NCBI RefSeq assembly: GCF_018917935.1 | Contig: NZ_JAHLPN010000008.1 | Span: 1 to 64,000, forward strand | Length of the DNA: 64,000 nt | Reading direction: 5' to 3' | Source: Kineothrix sp. MSJ-39 | GTDB lineage: Bacteria > Bacillota > Clostridia > Lachnospirales > Lachnospiraceae | Shown: piece after piece, positions 43,801 through 52,275 of the stretch | How the letters are laid out: every line of letters begins with the position of its first letter | How positions within the stretch are numbered: position 1 is the first letter of the stretch | The notes under the pieces: generated by a model | Told to the model about the DNA's origin: nothing | Seen by the model: only the letters and a program-made list of their open reading frames with translations | Databases searched by the model: none | Made by a program: the position numbers and the translations under genes

Positions 43801-44883
43801 TATGGCAATCGGGAAATACTGGAAAATACAATGCAGAAGATCACAGAAAAGGATTTTAAACAGTTCAGCAAAAAGAAAAAAGAATTGTCCGGACTTTTTG
43901 AAAAAGGAGTTTGCGAAAATAAAGAAGATCAGCAAAAGCTGAAACAATTTCAGAATATGAAAAACAGACTGGAATTTGTTGATGTGCTGATCATGACGGA
44001 ACTTATGAATGATTTGTATGGACAGCTTGTCAGCTATTCCTGTCTGCGGGAAAGAGATCTGATGTTTATGCAGCTTGGTTTTTACTACACAAAACTGTTT
44101 TATACAGACTCCATTCCTGCACAGGATAAGCTGCGTGTCTTACAGGGAGATTGTGATATAAGAGATGGGGCGGTTCTATACCAGCTGATGGCTTTATATA
44201 ACTATGATCAGCCGGTTTATAAATGGAAGGAAGGAAAAGCAACAGAATCTTCTGAACGACAGATTTCAGGAAAGATAAATGTATTTACCGAATCCTATTG
44301 TGACAGTGCAGAAGAATATGATAATGGACTTTGTTTTTTTGAGGATGTAGATGGCAGACATGGTGAATATATCCTGCTTCGTAATTATATTGATCATTTC
44401 AAATACTTTGCGAATCATGAGAAGAGTCTTCTGGAAATGTATGGAAGCATGTATGGTGGATTTTTCTCTTATGATACAAAGCTGAAAAAGAGTGTTTCTT
44501 ATATACTGCCTAATATACTGCTTTCTTATTTTGTTAATGTACAGCTGGAATTTGGCAGAAGAGAAGTACCCGGGAAAAATGGGAGTCATACAACAGTTTG
44601 CCTTGGTGTGAAAGATATAAAATCAGACTACTTTACTTACAAGCCGGGACAGGCTGTAAAGATTGAGAAAGAAACAGATAAGCCGGGATCAATCGATATT
44701 ACATGTCTGGCAAATTCAATGATGGGTGGTGCTATAAAAGAGGAAGATAAAAGAGCAATCCAGAAAAAGCAAAACAGGATGGGAGCAGATCGGACAGAGC
44801 AAGGCAATCCGTATCAGTTAGCGGCAAGAGAAAAGAGATTTTTAGAAGAAGTAGAAGCGCTGCTTGCTTATAAAAAAGAGTAA
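40888..44883 (+). CDS. cas13a: CRISPR-associated RNA-guided RNase Cas13a (type VI-A effector)
   Basis: 1331 residues. Two HEPN RNase motifs RxxxxH are visible: R543-N-S-C-F-H548 and R1165-N-Y-I-D-H1170, the latter in the RNxIxHF context of Cas13a. N-terminal MKVSKVNHKKAG and the CLRERDLMFMQLGFYY segment resemble Cas13a of Lachnospiraceae (MA2020 type) as I remember it. Length fits Cas13a (about 1150-1400), not Cas13d (about 930). With a crRNA it cuts target RNA and then nearby RNA. The ribosome site is AAGGGG. It shares an operon with the DUF3800-like gene and is convergent to the WYL/cas2/cas1 unit. Confidence 0.95.
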   Translation: MKVSKVNHKKAGISGQPVEAGGMLYSYPGKAEEKRKEAELTDYIRNLNKKAQNLYNLFTPCTDKDKSITDAFTVLFRKILIKPISEGRTDEQIVDNIKRIMQKQILVKTNTKPFQKEEKAVREWKTFWRITDPVDKADRVVNGYLRQSLRRSYKGNKEEKSVYIPDVIKQICIAALSGEECDREIGQIDRTDLLFAIKGIRADYTKEEQIAKIAKSIENQNVPVQIGEDGKHLVLSSAYNDKKKYIFEFMKEYAGCEKEQQKELLKHMRYLILLYVYGEQIADEARETDLRPFSFGISLKENDGVISETLLDLIRTRDNTPSRFKTEIRGYNDQIAIECKDILVQHYQQAVNTEGISDTDRRWINFISDRVAAVLKGKRLTEEKLCKSYLCKKIWEEWTAYIARKYIDLGKGVYYFAMDDVDKVTRNEPANIGQAADQYRDGISSFDYERNKAEEAMKRALSRYVSFAVNHFDESVRSSEERQKKRKEDILTLNENEIIANKNVKKNILRYFGGASGYAGSEIESMDDIAMIFALKEQLYAARNSCFHFMAGESKAVGREVVEILLRKEYASVGAVYRKRYYSNNVPGFYAETDINMLMDRLYTAQKPNMTQIPSFNKVIARKGNPYLEFVGAFLDTKSRSSVLKAETADIYRSTLYFLLKEIYYYDFLRQSDMMKRFRSALDTAHIRELKRASRHEQEARKNAYESFCGRADLLQEAGLSFGEFCQEIMTEYNLQNNQKAKKPSGVKVKIKKKDGTEEQVIKAIEDNTQIYKHYRTLLYLGIREAFFTFIRENIADYGFLKKPEDRMDRIVSEESFCQNWHTDVFLPLREHLLTDMLFSSWYVTAHFLDPKNLNHLIGTFKNYIQFRTDIEKRARITGNRTCDTYMEETEKYTKLVEILEFVKLYCGQVSNCIDDYFEDKEAYAKYISCFVDYGNPGIAGLQAFCAEVPEANYYDGQNPVPNRNIVLSTMYGNREILENTMQKITEKDFKQFSKKKKELSGLFEKGVCENKEDQQKLKQFQNMKNRLEFVDVLIMTELMNDLYGQLVSYSCLRERDLMFMQLGFYYTKLFYTDSIPAQDKLRVLQGDCDIRDGAVLYQLMALYNYDQPVYKWKEGKATESSERQISGKINVFTESYCDSAEEYDNGLCFFEDVDGRHGEYILLRNYIDHFKYFANHEKSLLEMYGSMYGGFFSYDTKLKKSVSYILPNILLSYFVNVQLEFGRREVPGKNGSHTTVCLGVKDIKSDYFTYKPGQAVKIEKETDKPGSIDITCLANSMMGGAIKEEDKRAIQKKQNRMGADRTEQGNPYQLAAREKRFLEEVEALLAYKKE

Positions 44884-44891
44884 AATAACGT

Positions 44892-44931
44892 AAAGAGGGT
44901 GTTTCCCATAGGAGAACCCCCCTCTTTCTTT
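44892..44931. terminator. Bidirectional terminator between cas13a and the WYL gene
   Basis: AAAGAGGG at 44892 pairs with CCTCTTT (44921), with GTTT/GAAC pairing in between, and both sides have A/T tails. It lies between the two convergent units. Confidence 0.75.
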
Positions 44932-46186
44932 AAGAATCAGAATTTAGAATCTGAGTATAATAAGAAATAATACGATCTCGTAAATCCTGGGGTTGTAGAA
45001 GAACAGCAGATTGTCCAAGCATGACGATCCAGTCAAAAAAGCTTTCCCGGTCATATACAAGCATTTCCACATGGCGCTTTTTAATGATACCCTTATGATA
45101 GACGAGATCATCTACTTCTGATGTTTCGTCTTTCAGCAAAGGATACTGGTTTAAAACACGGTTGACTTTTTGAAAAAGCCGTCCATCATGATCGTCATAA
45201 AAATCAATTTCTACGGTGGTTGGCTTATCTTCATAGGAAGGACCGAAAAGATGCGGCAGAACATGATCCATAAAATCATTTTTTATTTGTTCTTCTTCGG
45301 TTGAAATAGGAGAAAGATAGCCAGTATCTATGTTTTCCATTTTCTGAAGATCATAGAGAGATATTTTTTCATCTGCAATGCCTGCCATGTAATATTTTCC
45401 GGTATGTGGGAAGAAAATAAGGCATATGTAATGTGTTTCTATGTTCTGTTGGCGTTCTGTATCAGGGCAGTTGGATCTTTTATAGGACTTATAGTGAAAC
45501 TTGATATCATAACCCATAATAATGTTGCCATAAAGTTTAGGTAACTTGGTAGATACTGCTTCCCTCTCTTCATCTGAAATATAGCCTTCCATAAGCTTTT
45601 CATCGTATGTGAAGGAATCTGATTCTTGAACAGAAGAAATTCTGTGGATGATCAGAAAATCGTCCAGAATATCATATTCTTTTCTGGAAAGTGCAATGTG
45701 GACGTATTTTTTGGAAAATATAGTAAGGTTACTTAGGCAAAAGGGTAAAGCATCGATTTTTCCGGAGTGAAATAACTTCCGCCGTTCAGCCGTACTTCCG
45801 TTTGGGGTGTCGTTGATAGTGTCATATAAATTATAAAGGTCATTTAGTGTGTCAATGTCAGGATAATCGTTTCTGTCAAGAAAATTCTGAAGAAACAGAT
45901 CTGATGCCAGGAAATCTCTATAGCTGTCATTTATTTTTATATCGTCCGTATCAAGTGGCAGCAATCCACATGGATGCAGAGAAAGCTGGTAAAGATCTTC
46001 CCGTAAAATATTAATGGGAATGTGTGTGATCCGTTGCAGACGGAAGATGGAGTAGTATTGCAAAAAATAATTATAATTTTCGTTATCTTTGTTATCTTTG
46101 TTATCTTCCGAATCAGATGATCCGAGCTGATTTGACAGTATGCTGATCAATTGAAAAAGTCGGTTAATTTTATTCTCTTGATTCAT
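44930..46186 (-). CDS. WYL-domain protein 2
   Basis: 418 residues from ATG 46186 (GGAG 7 nt upstream; ATG 46198 is also in frame). A WYL-like ligand-binding motif KYYMAGI (about residue 265) is followed by a beta-rich region, and the C-terminus FFDWIVMLGQSAVLLQPQDL (about 383-402) is the WCX extension. No clear N-terminal HTH is seen. WYL proteins often regulate or boost CRISPR systems through RNA or nucleotide binding. A short tandem repeat in the N-terminus (residues about 25-40, D-N-K rich) is coded by repeats of GATAACAAA. It overlaps the first WYL gene by 17 bp. Confidence 0.8.
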   Translation of the reverse strand: MNQENKINRLFQLISILSNQLGSSDSEDNKDNKDNENYNYFLQYYSIFRLQRITHIPINILREDLYQLSLHPCGLLPLDTDDIKINDSYRDFLASDLFLQNFLDRNDYPDIDTLNDLYNLYDTINDTPNGSTAERRKLFHSGKIDALPFCLSNLTIFSKKYVHIALSRKEYDILDDFLIIHRISSVQESDSFTYDEKLMEGYISDEEREAVSTKLPKLYGNIIMGYDIKFHYKSYKRSNCPDTERQQNIETHYICLIFFPHTGKYYMAGIADEKISLYDLQKMENIDTGYLSPISTEEEQIKNDFMDHVLPHLFGPSYEDKPTTVEIDFYDDHDGRLFQKVNRVLNQYPLLKDETSEVDDLVYHKGIIKKRHVEMLVYDRESFFDWIVMLGQSAVLLQPQDLRDRIISYYTQILNSDS

Positions 46187-48356
46187 GATAGTCTCCATAT
46201 CTTGTTAAAATTCGCCGGGCAGAATCACGTTGTATTTTCTTTAGAGATTCCGGTTCTATAATCTCATATTGATGAAGAAACTTACGCATATAATAATTAA
46301 ATTCAGATAAGTCCCGTATGGTATCTGAATAGATAATATCATTCTCCTGTTTCTCCAGTGATGCAATATTCTGATCCGGGGCATTATGATTACGGCTTTC
46401 CACCAGATGGTTCAGTTCCTGATACGTTTTTTCCTGTTCAGGTGTATTTTCGGTATTTGCCAGACCGGGAAAACGAAGTTTGGTCAAAAAACCATCCTTT
46501 GCACCTGGAGAACCGGATATCATTTCATAATAAACCTGCATGTATTGAGGGTTATGATAAAGAGAAGCTGTTTGGAAAGTAAGGTGTTTTTTGGGTGGTT
46601 TATTTTCCTTATTTTCCGGTACATATAGCCGGGCAGCCTGGGTTGTATTTGGAATATCCTGGCATATTTCCACAGAAGAAATCCGGTTAACCGGTATTGC
46701 TTTGTATTCTATGCTGTTCTTCATATTTGACTTCCATCTTATACCAAACAGATAAAACTGATTCTTCTCATCTGTATAATATAGAGAAACTGTAAAAATA
46801 ATATCGCTTCGGCTCCGGGACGGATCTTTACCGGAATAGTTCACACGGATAGCATAATTTTTATAGTCAATATTGTGGAATAGTTTTTTGACATGCTGAT
46901 ATTCTCTGGAATCAGCAGGCTGCTTGCCTAAATGAATAGACATGTCTTTATCAGTGTCCCATTCACAGAATTCCTTTGATGGATCGATAAAAAGGTTATT
47001 CATATAATCCGCTAATTTACGTAAGCTTGTGTGTGTCATAGTGCTGCTCCTAAATAATTCCAGATAATGCATGATATCCAATAATTCTTCTTCTTTTTTC
47101 TCTAAAAGAAGGGGAGCCTTATTTGTTATACGATAAAAGACAGTTTTTTGCCGTGTTTGGGAATCAATATATCTAAGATCTAAAAGCTGTTGTAAGCATG
47201 CCTTGAACGTATTATCCTGAGACGCTCTTAACGAGGTCTGTTCAGCGTTCGACAGTAGTTCCCGATATTTTTGATATAGACTGGATTGCGTTATTTTTTT
47301 TCCTTCAGCGCTGAGTATTAAAAGAATAAAGGCAGACCGGACACTGCGGTCGTCACTCTGCTCAAATACTGATGTGGCTGCAGTAGATTCCTCCTGCAGG
47401 CGGGTCCAGTAAATGCGCTGATTTGAAACAGAAAGCGGATATTTACTCTGTAGGATGATTTTTTTCAGGTCACGAAGTGTTTTGAGCGAAACAGCATATT
47501 GACTGCACAGATTCTCTGCATTTTTGCCCGGTATTGCATCAAGTAAGATGTCTTCACCGTGATTCAGAGCAGAGATAACCGTTTTTGTGAAATCTGTGGC
47601 GGAAAATGCGCTTATTTTTTTCTGTTTTATATAGCTTTCTATTTCTGAGGCAAGCTCTTTTTGATAATTATCATCAAAAGCTTTTGATAAATAGTAAAAA
47701 AGAAATTCCTGCCCTTTTTCTCCCTGTGCAAGCAAAAACTTTGGGAAAATTGTATTCTTTTGCAACGAAAGAAAATCCAATTTCCAAGGATGGGAATCTT
47801 TTCTCTTTTCACTGTCCGGTATCTGCTGGCGGATAGGAAGAATATATACTTGATCCAATTCTTGACGGATTTTTTTCCAGATATTTTTAGGGAGAGAATA
47901 TTCAGACAAAGTAATAGATTTATCGGATAGCAAATCTGACAATATTTTTCGTAAATCTGACATGGAAAGTACAGACTTGACATGGGGATATAAATGAGAA
48001 GTCAGTTCTTGGATATAGCCGGTTGTAAAGAAATAATCCTGCAAATAGAGCGAAAAAAGAGAAGCCTCATTTTTTTGCGATTTTTTTCTTTGTGATTTAT
48101 CCTCCAGAATAGATTCTTTTGTTAAGAACAGATTCATGGCAGCATTATAGTCCAGATGCCAGTACAGACCCACGTCGCAGCCACTTGTAATCAAAGCCGG
48201 AGAGTCATTGCCTGAACGGATGGCAGCAGTGTGATTTTGAAAGGTTTTATTGGAAATATAAAATTCCCTTTCCAAATCCCATTCATATACTTTTGCATTA
48301 TTTTTTGTACGTTCTAAGACTATTTCAATGGTTTTGTTCTGCATTTCGTTTGTCAT
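46170..48356 (-). CDS. WYL-domain protein 1
   Basis: 728 residues from ATG 48356, where GGAG lies 9 nt upstream. The C-terminal region has QFYLFGIRW (about 530) and PVNRISSVEI (about 555), the WYL core and its following RI motif. The long N-terminal part (residues 1-480) is helical, and I do not recognise it. It probably senses a ligand and regulates the array or the cas genes, or modulates Cas13a, as WYL1 does for Cas13d. It is behind cas2 in the minus-strand operon. Confidence 0.8.
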   Translation of the reverse strand: MTNEMQNKTIEIVLERTKNNAKVYEWDLEREFYISNKTFQNHTAAIRSGNDSPALITSGCDVGLYWHLDYNAAMNLFLTKESILEDKSQRKKSQKNEASLFSLYLQDYFFTTGYIQELTSHLYPHVKSVLSMSDLRKILSDLLSDKSITLSEYSLPKNIWKKIRQELDQVYILPIRQQIPDSEKRKDSHPWKLDFLSLQKNTIFPKFLLAQGEKGQEFLFYYLSKAFDDNYQKELASEIESYIKQKKISAFSATDFTKTVISALNHGEDILLDAIPGKNAENLCSQYAVSLKTLRDLKKIILQSKYPLSVSNQRIYWTRLQEESTAATSVFEQSDDRSVRSAFILLILSAEGKKITQSSLYQKYRELLSNAEQTSLRASQDNTFKACLQQLLDLRYIDSQTRQKTVFYRITNKAPLLLEKKEEELLDIMHYLELFRSSTMTHTSLRKLADYMNNLFIDPSKEFCEWDTDKDMSIHLGKQPADSREYQHVKKLFHNIDYKNYAIRVNYSGKDPSRSRSDIIFTVSLYYTDEKNQFYLFGIRWKSNMKNSIEYKAIPVNRISSVEICQDIPNTTQAARLYVPENKENKPPKKHLTFQTASLYHNPQYMQVYYEMISGSPGAKDGFLTKLRFPGLANTENTPEQEKTYQELNHLVESRNHNAPDQNIASLEKQENDIIYSDTIRDLSEFNYYMRKFLHQYEIIEPESLKKIQRDSARRILTRYGDYHESRE

Positions 48357-48410
48357 ACACTTTTTCTCCATTACTGTTTATGGTTATAGTAACATGCTCT
48401 GAAAGTGAAA

Positions 48411-48719
48411 TCAACAAATGAGTAGATCACAATCGGATAGTGTCTGGATGGAAATTCCTTTTTGAATAATCACCTGATCAGGATGAAGCATATAAATACG
48501 GATATTGTCTTCTGATTCATTCATAATAGTATTTATTTTTTGCGACAATTGATTGTATTGTGCAGCAGTAATGTGGAACTCAAAAGCGGATTCCTGTATT
48601 CGTTCCCCATATGATTCCAGTAGCTTTGCGAGATTTCTGCGTCTGATGTCATTATGAATATCGTAAATCAGTAAAATATGTTTTGTTTCTTTATTGTTGT
48701 GAAAAGTATACCGTAACAT
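48411..48719 (-). CDS. cas2: CRISPR-associated endonuclease Cas2
   Basis: 102 residues. The first strand ILLIYDIHNDIRRRNLAKLL with D20 and the following GERIQESAFEFHI are typical Cas2 features. It forms the spacer-integration complex with Cas1. A strong AAGGAGG is 6 nt before ATG 48719. It follows cas1 by 11 bp. Confidence 0.93.
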   Translation of the reverse strand: MLRYTFHNNKETKHILLIYDIHNDIRRRNLAKLLESYGERIQESAFEFHITAAQYNQLSQKINTIMNESEDNIRIYMLHPDQVIIQKGISIQTLSDCDLLIC

Positions 48720-48730
48720 AAAATGCCTCC

Positions 48731-49729
48731 TTATCGGATACGGATAGGATTATAGAGAGAAGTAGATTCTTTTTCGATTGCCTGCGTCATAGCTTCTGCC
48801 TGGTGCCAGATTGCGTGACGAAAATCAATGGGAGAAACAATGTCGGGAAGATATTTCGTCTGTACATACATTTTTTGTTCGAGTTTAGTCAGAAATAGCT
48901 TAATACCTTCTTTTGTCATACAGGTTGCATTGCCCTGTCTGCAAAAATGGGAAAGTGATATTTCATGCCCTTGTATTAAAGATAAAACACAGGAGTCTAT
49001 AAGGACCGGACGCCATTCTTCAATCATATCACTGGCAAGGGAGGGATGATTTTTCCTGTCCTTGTGTAGAAAACCGGCGTAGGGGGACAGACTGCGGTTT
49101 TCTATCTGCCCATAGAGTTCTTTATTCAGGATAGAGTATCCAAGATTAAGCATACAGTTAAAAGGATCCTGAGCCGGTCTGCGGTTACGGGAAGAAAATG
49201 TGAATGCCGGATCAATGAGCATGGCGAGTATTTCGAAGTAGTTTCTGGAAGCAATTCCCTCGTATCCCATCAGTTCTTCAGTAGTAAGGGATTGCTGGAC
49301 ATGTTTTCTGGCATTTTTCATCTGAAAGAATTGTTTCCCGGCTTCGATAGAATGATTTTTCTGGTAACGATTGGCAATGACAAATTGATTGTGTATCTTG
49401 GCATCAATTATCTTTTTTGCCATAGCGAGAGAAAAGGCAGGATCGTCAGTTAGTTGAAGCTGTTTGCGCAATCTTTTGATATTTGTCTGACCGGGAGACA
49501 GAAGTGTGCCATAGAAGGAGCCACTTTGTGAAAAGTAGCTGATACGTATTCCTTTTTTGAGACAGAACTCCGTGCATTGTGTTGTGATCTGTGTCTTGCC
49601 AAAGATACAGATGCTACTGATCGTTTCCTTAGGGATAGCTTCTTCGTGCTGATCAGTATGTTTTAAAACAAAACATCCACCATTGACTCCGAGTGTTGTA
49701 CCATTTTCAACTACATACAATAAGCTCAT
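48731..49729 (-). CDS. cas1: CRISPR-associated integrase Cas1
   Basis: 332 residues from ATG 49729 (MSLLYVVENG). Metal ligands are likely E157 (GYEGIAS), H222 (GFLHKD) and D234 (LASDMIEEWRP), in the standard order and spacing. Cas1 with Cas2 inserts new spacers at the leader end of the array. GAGGAGGG lies just upstream of the chosen start; an in-frame ATG at 49747 lies further upstream without a ribosome site. It is the first gene of the cas1-cas2-WYL1-WYL2 unit. Confidence 0.95.
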   Translation of the reverse strand: MSLLYVVENGTTLGVNGGCFVLKHTDQHEEAIPKETISSICIFGKTQITTQCTEFCLKKGIRISYFSQSGSFYGTLLSPGQTNIKRLRKQLQLTDDPAFSLAMAKKIIDAKIHNQFVIANRYQKNHSIEAGKQFFQMKNARKHVQQSLTTEELMGYEGIASRNYFEILAMLIDPAFTFSSRNRRPAQDPFNCMLNLGYSILNKELYGQIENRSLSPYAGFLHKDRKNHPSLASDMIEEWRPVLIDSCVLSLIQGHEISLSHFCRQGNATCMTKEGIKLFLTKLEQKMYVQTKYLPDIVSPIDFRHAIWHQAEAMTQAIEKESTSLYNPIRIR

Positions 49730-49816
49730 ACAGAGCCCTCCTCTCATAGACCAATACCGGTTACTTGTTTTCTATATAAAAAGAGTATCATGTATGATTA
49801 GTTGTTATTTTTCCTG

Positions 49817-49866
49817 AAAAAGACAGACTGACTACATTTGTTAAAAGCGTAGACAGTCTGTCTTTT
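49817..49866. terminator. Bidirectional terminator between the CRISPR array and cas1
   Basis: AAAAGACAGACTG (49817-49829) pairs with CAGTCTGTCTTTT (49854-49866), with A/T tails on both sides. It would end the array transcript (minus strand). Confidence 0.75.
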
Positions 49867-49903
49867 CTATTTTTATGAAATTGGTTCGGAGCTGTATAAA
49901 AAA

Positions 49904-51009
49904 GCAAAAGTCCGATATCTCGGGCTTTTTTCATGAAATATATTTCAATGGTTCCGTCGGATGCTGAAATTCCTGTTAATGCCCGATATCTCGGGCTTTT
50001 TTCATGAAATCAGAGATAGTTTGCGCAGAGTCTACCAGAATCCTGGTGTTAATGCCCGATATCTCGGGCTTTTTTCATGAAATTTACAAAATGCCTGTTT
50101 ATGGACAGAAAATTATCGTTAATGGTTAATGCCCGATATCTCGGGCTTTTTTCATGAAATCCTACAGAAATTTGGGCATTCGGTATTCCTACAAGTTAAT
50201 GCCCGATATCTCGGGCTTTTTTCATGAAATACGAAGCAGAAGTCGTCGAAGATTCTACCAACAGTTAATGCCCGATATCTCGGGCTTTTTTCATGAAATC
50301 AAAGAAAGTAACTATCAACAAAACTTACGTAGGGTTAATGCCCGATATCTCGGGCTTTTTTCATGAAATTGACAACTATTAACTTTAAAAATACCGACAA
50401 ATGTTAATGCCCGATATCTCGGGCTTTTTTCATGAAATATATGTGGGGAACCGATGAGACCTTTCTAGAAGAATGTTAATGCCCGATATCTCGGGCTTTT
50501 TTCATGAAATCTGCTAAATCTTTGCTCTCAAAAAAGAGCAGTGCGTTAATGCCCGATATCTCGGGCTTTTTTCATGAAATTCGTAGAAAAAGATACTATG
50601 AATGCTGGCACAGCAAAGTTAATGCCCGATATCTCGGGCTTTTTTCATGAAATTTGTTCGTATGTTCTTTAAAGGTCGCAAAGTTGAGTTAATGCCCGAT
50701 ATCTCGGGCTTTTTTCATGAAATAACAAAAAGAAAATAAACTGGAGTAATGCATCACGTTAATGCCCGATATCTCGGGCTTTTTTCATGAAATTTCCTGC
50801 ACAGAAATAGTTTGAACAGGATCTACCAGTTAATGCCCGATATCTCGGGCTTTTTTCATGAAATAACAGCAAAGTTATGTGTAAAGAATTCTGTTCAAAT
50901 ACGTTAATGCCCGATATCTCGGGCTTTTTTCATGAAATTGGGACCAAAAATAACGTAACAATCAGTTTCTACCGTTAATGCCCGATATCTCGGGCTTTTT
51001 TCATGAAAT
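49904..51009 (-). CRISPR. Type VI-A CRISPR array, 16 repeats, 15 spacers
   Basis: 16 repeats of 36 bp; on the minus (crRNA) strand they begin ATTTCATGAAAAAAGCCC and end CGAGATATCGGGCATTAAC. The core GCCCGA-GATA-TCGGGC makes a stem-loop that is typical of the Cas13a crRNA handle, and the AAC 3' end is usual for Cas13a repeats. Spacers are 33-41 bp, most commonly 34. Repeats lie at 49904, 49975, 50048, 50125, 50195, 50264, 50334, 50403, 50475, 50545, 50618, 50688, 50758, 50829, 50903 and 50974. The first (lowest coordinates) is degenerate in its outer 8 bp, which marks the old, leader-distal end. Confidence 0.97.
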
Positions 51010-51098
51010 CCTACCCGCTCAACCCTAGTAAAAAAGAGGGATGAACAGGCGATTTGCGTGTTAAAAATATTTTAGCACGATATAATATATTTTTTCAA
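51010..51098 (-). promoter_or_regulatory. CRISPR leader with promoter
   Basis: The A/T-rich segment right of the last repeat has, on the minus strand, TTGAAA (51098-51093) and TAAAAT (51074-51069) 18 nt apart. Transcription would start near 51062, about 50 nt before the first repeat. This agrees with the degenerate repeat at the other end of the array. Confidence 0.75.
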
Positions 51099-51153
51099 TA
51101 GATAAATACAGAAAATGCAGTAAATATGCGGTTTTTCGGAATGCGTGGCAAAA

Positions 51154-52179
51154 CTAATCCATATTTTCCTTGATCCGGATATCTACCGCTGTGTAATTGT
51201 ACTCTGATTTTGGCAGATCACCCGTTGCAAGGTAAGAAAACAGAATATCGAGCGGTTTGCTTCCCTGTACGAACGGTTCCTGACAGATCGTGGCAGAGAT
51301 CACATCCTTTGCGACCATTTCCTTAGTGGTAGCAACCTTGTCAAAAGTAATGATCGTCATGTCCTTTTTCTGTCCGCGCATGGCAAGGGCTGCACGGCAG
51401 CCACCGTAAACACCGCCTGCAGCAAAGAAAAGGGCATTGATCTCAGGATGGTCCTTCAGAAGCTGGGTTGTCCGATCATAGCTGATAAAATCATCATCAT
51501 CATTTGTGATCGTTTCGACAACATCGATATTCGGATATGACTGGATCGCATTTGTAAAGCCGGCAATACGCTCTGTATGACACAGGATCTCTTCGGAACC
51601 GGTAATAATACCGATTTTCGTGGATTCGTTCTTTGCCATCAGGCGCATCAGACCTGCGGCTGTAGCACCGGACTGATAATAATTACTGCCGACAAAAGCG
51701 ATACGCTTACAATTTTTAATATCTGTATTCAGGGCAACTACCGGAATGCCCTGCTCAAACAGCTCGTCGATACGCTTGGCAAGACGTGGATCGTTGGTCG
51801 GTGAAATGGCAATGCCATTGATGCCTTCCTTTACAAACTCATCAATCGCCTGAAGCTGTTCCAGTGTATCAACATTGACGCGCTTGATCTGTACGGTACA
51901 GTTGTAGCAGGCAAGATCCTCCTCTTTCTGGCGGATTCCCGCGATCACTTCATCAAAGAAAGGATTTCCCTCTCCAAATAAGATCACACCAAGCTTTAAG
52001 TTCTTCTTCTGTGCAGCAAGCACAAGTCCTGCACGATTTGGCTTATAGTCAAGTGCATGCACGATTTCCATGATCTTTTGTGCGGTCTGTGGATTGACAG
52101 AGCCTCTTTTATTTAAAACACGGTCTACCGTACCGCGCGATACGCCTGCAAGATCGGCGATTTCTTTAATCGTTGCCAT
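51154..52179 (-). CDS. LacI-family transcriptional regulator
   Basis: 341 residues. N-terminal LacI HTH (MATIKEIADLAGVSRGTVDR) with hinge, then a periplasmic-binding-type sensor domain (LGVILFGEGNPFFDEVIAGI, TIITFDKVATT). It is divergent to the xylulokinase-like gene, so it is probably the local repressor, lifted by a sugar ligand. Ribosome site AAAGGAG before ATG 52179. Confidence 0.92.
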   Translation of the reverse strand: MATIKEIADLAGVSRGTVDRVLNKRGSVNPQTAQKIMEIVHALDYKPNRAGLVLAAQKKNLKLGVILFGEGNPFFDEVIAGIRQKEEDLACYNCTVQIKRVNVDTLEQLQAIDEFVKEGINGIAISPTNDPRLAKRIDELFEQGIPVVALNTDIKNCKRIAFVGSNYYQSGATAAGLMRLMAKNESTKIGIITGSEEILCHTERIAGFTNAIQSYPNIDVVETITNDDDDFISYDRTTQLLKDHPEINALFFAAGGVYGGCRAALAMRGQKKDMTIITFDKVATTKEMVAKDVISATICQEPFVQGSKPLDILFSYLATGDLPKSEYNYTAVDIRIKENMD

Positions 52180-52275
52180 AACGATCTCCTTTCACGGGCA
52201 AAAACGCCCCTTCTTCTTTCAAAATTATCATACTCCACGTGTAATGTCAATGAAATAAGTGTCTTTATGTGATAC

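Noticed and set aside
40888-44883. Cas13d (type VI-D) as the identity of the effector, because WYL genes are near
   Set aside because: At 1331 residues it is too long (Cas13d is about 930), the second HEPN and its context, N-terminus and repeat match Cas13a, and cas1/cas2 are present.
50154-50366. Open frame of 70 codons inside the CRISPR array
   Set aside because: It is a repeat and spacer translation with the same peptide in each repeat; no ribosome site.
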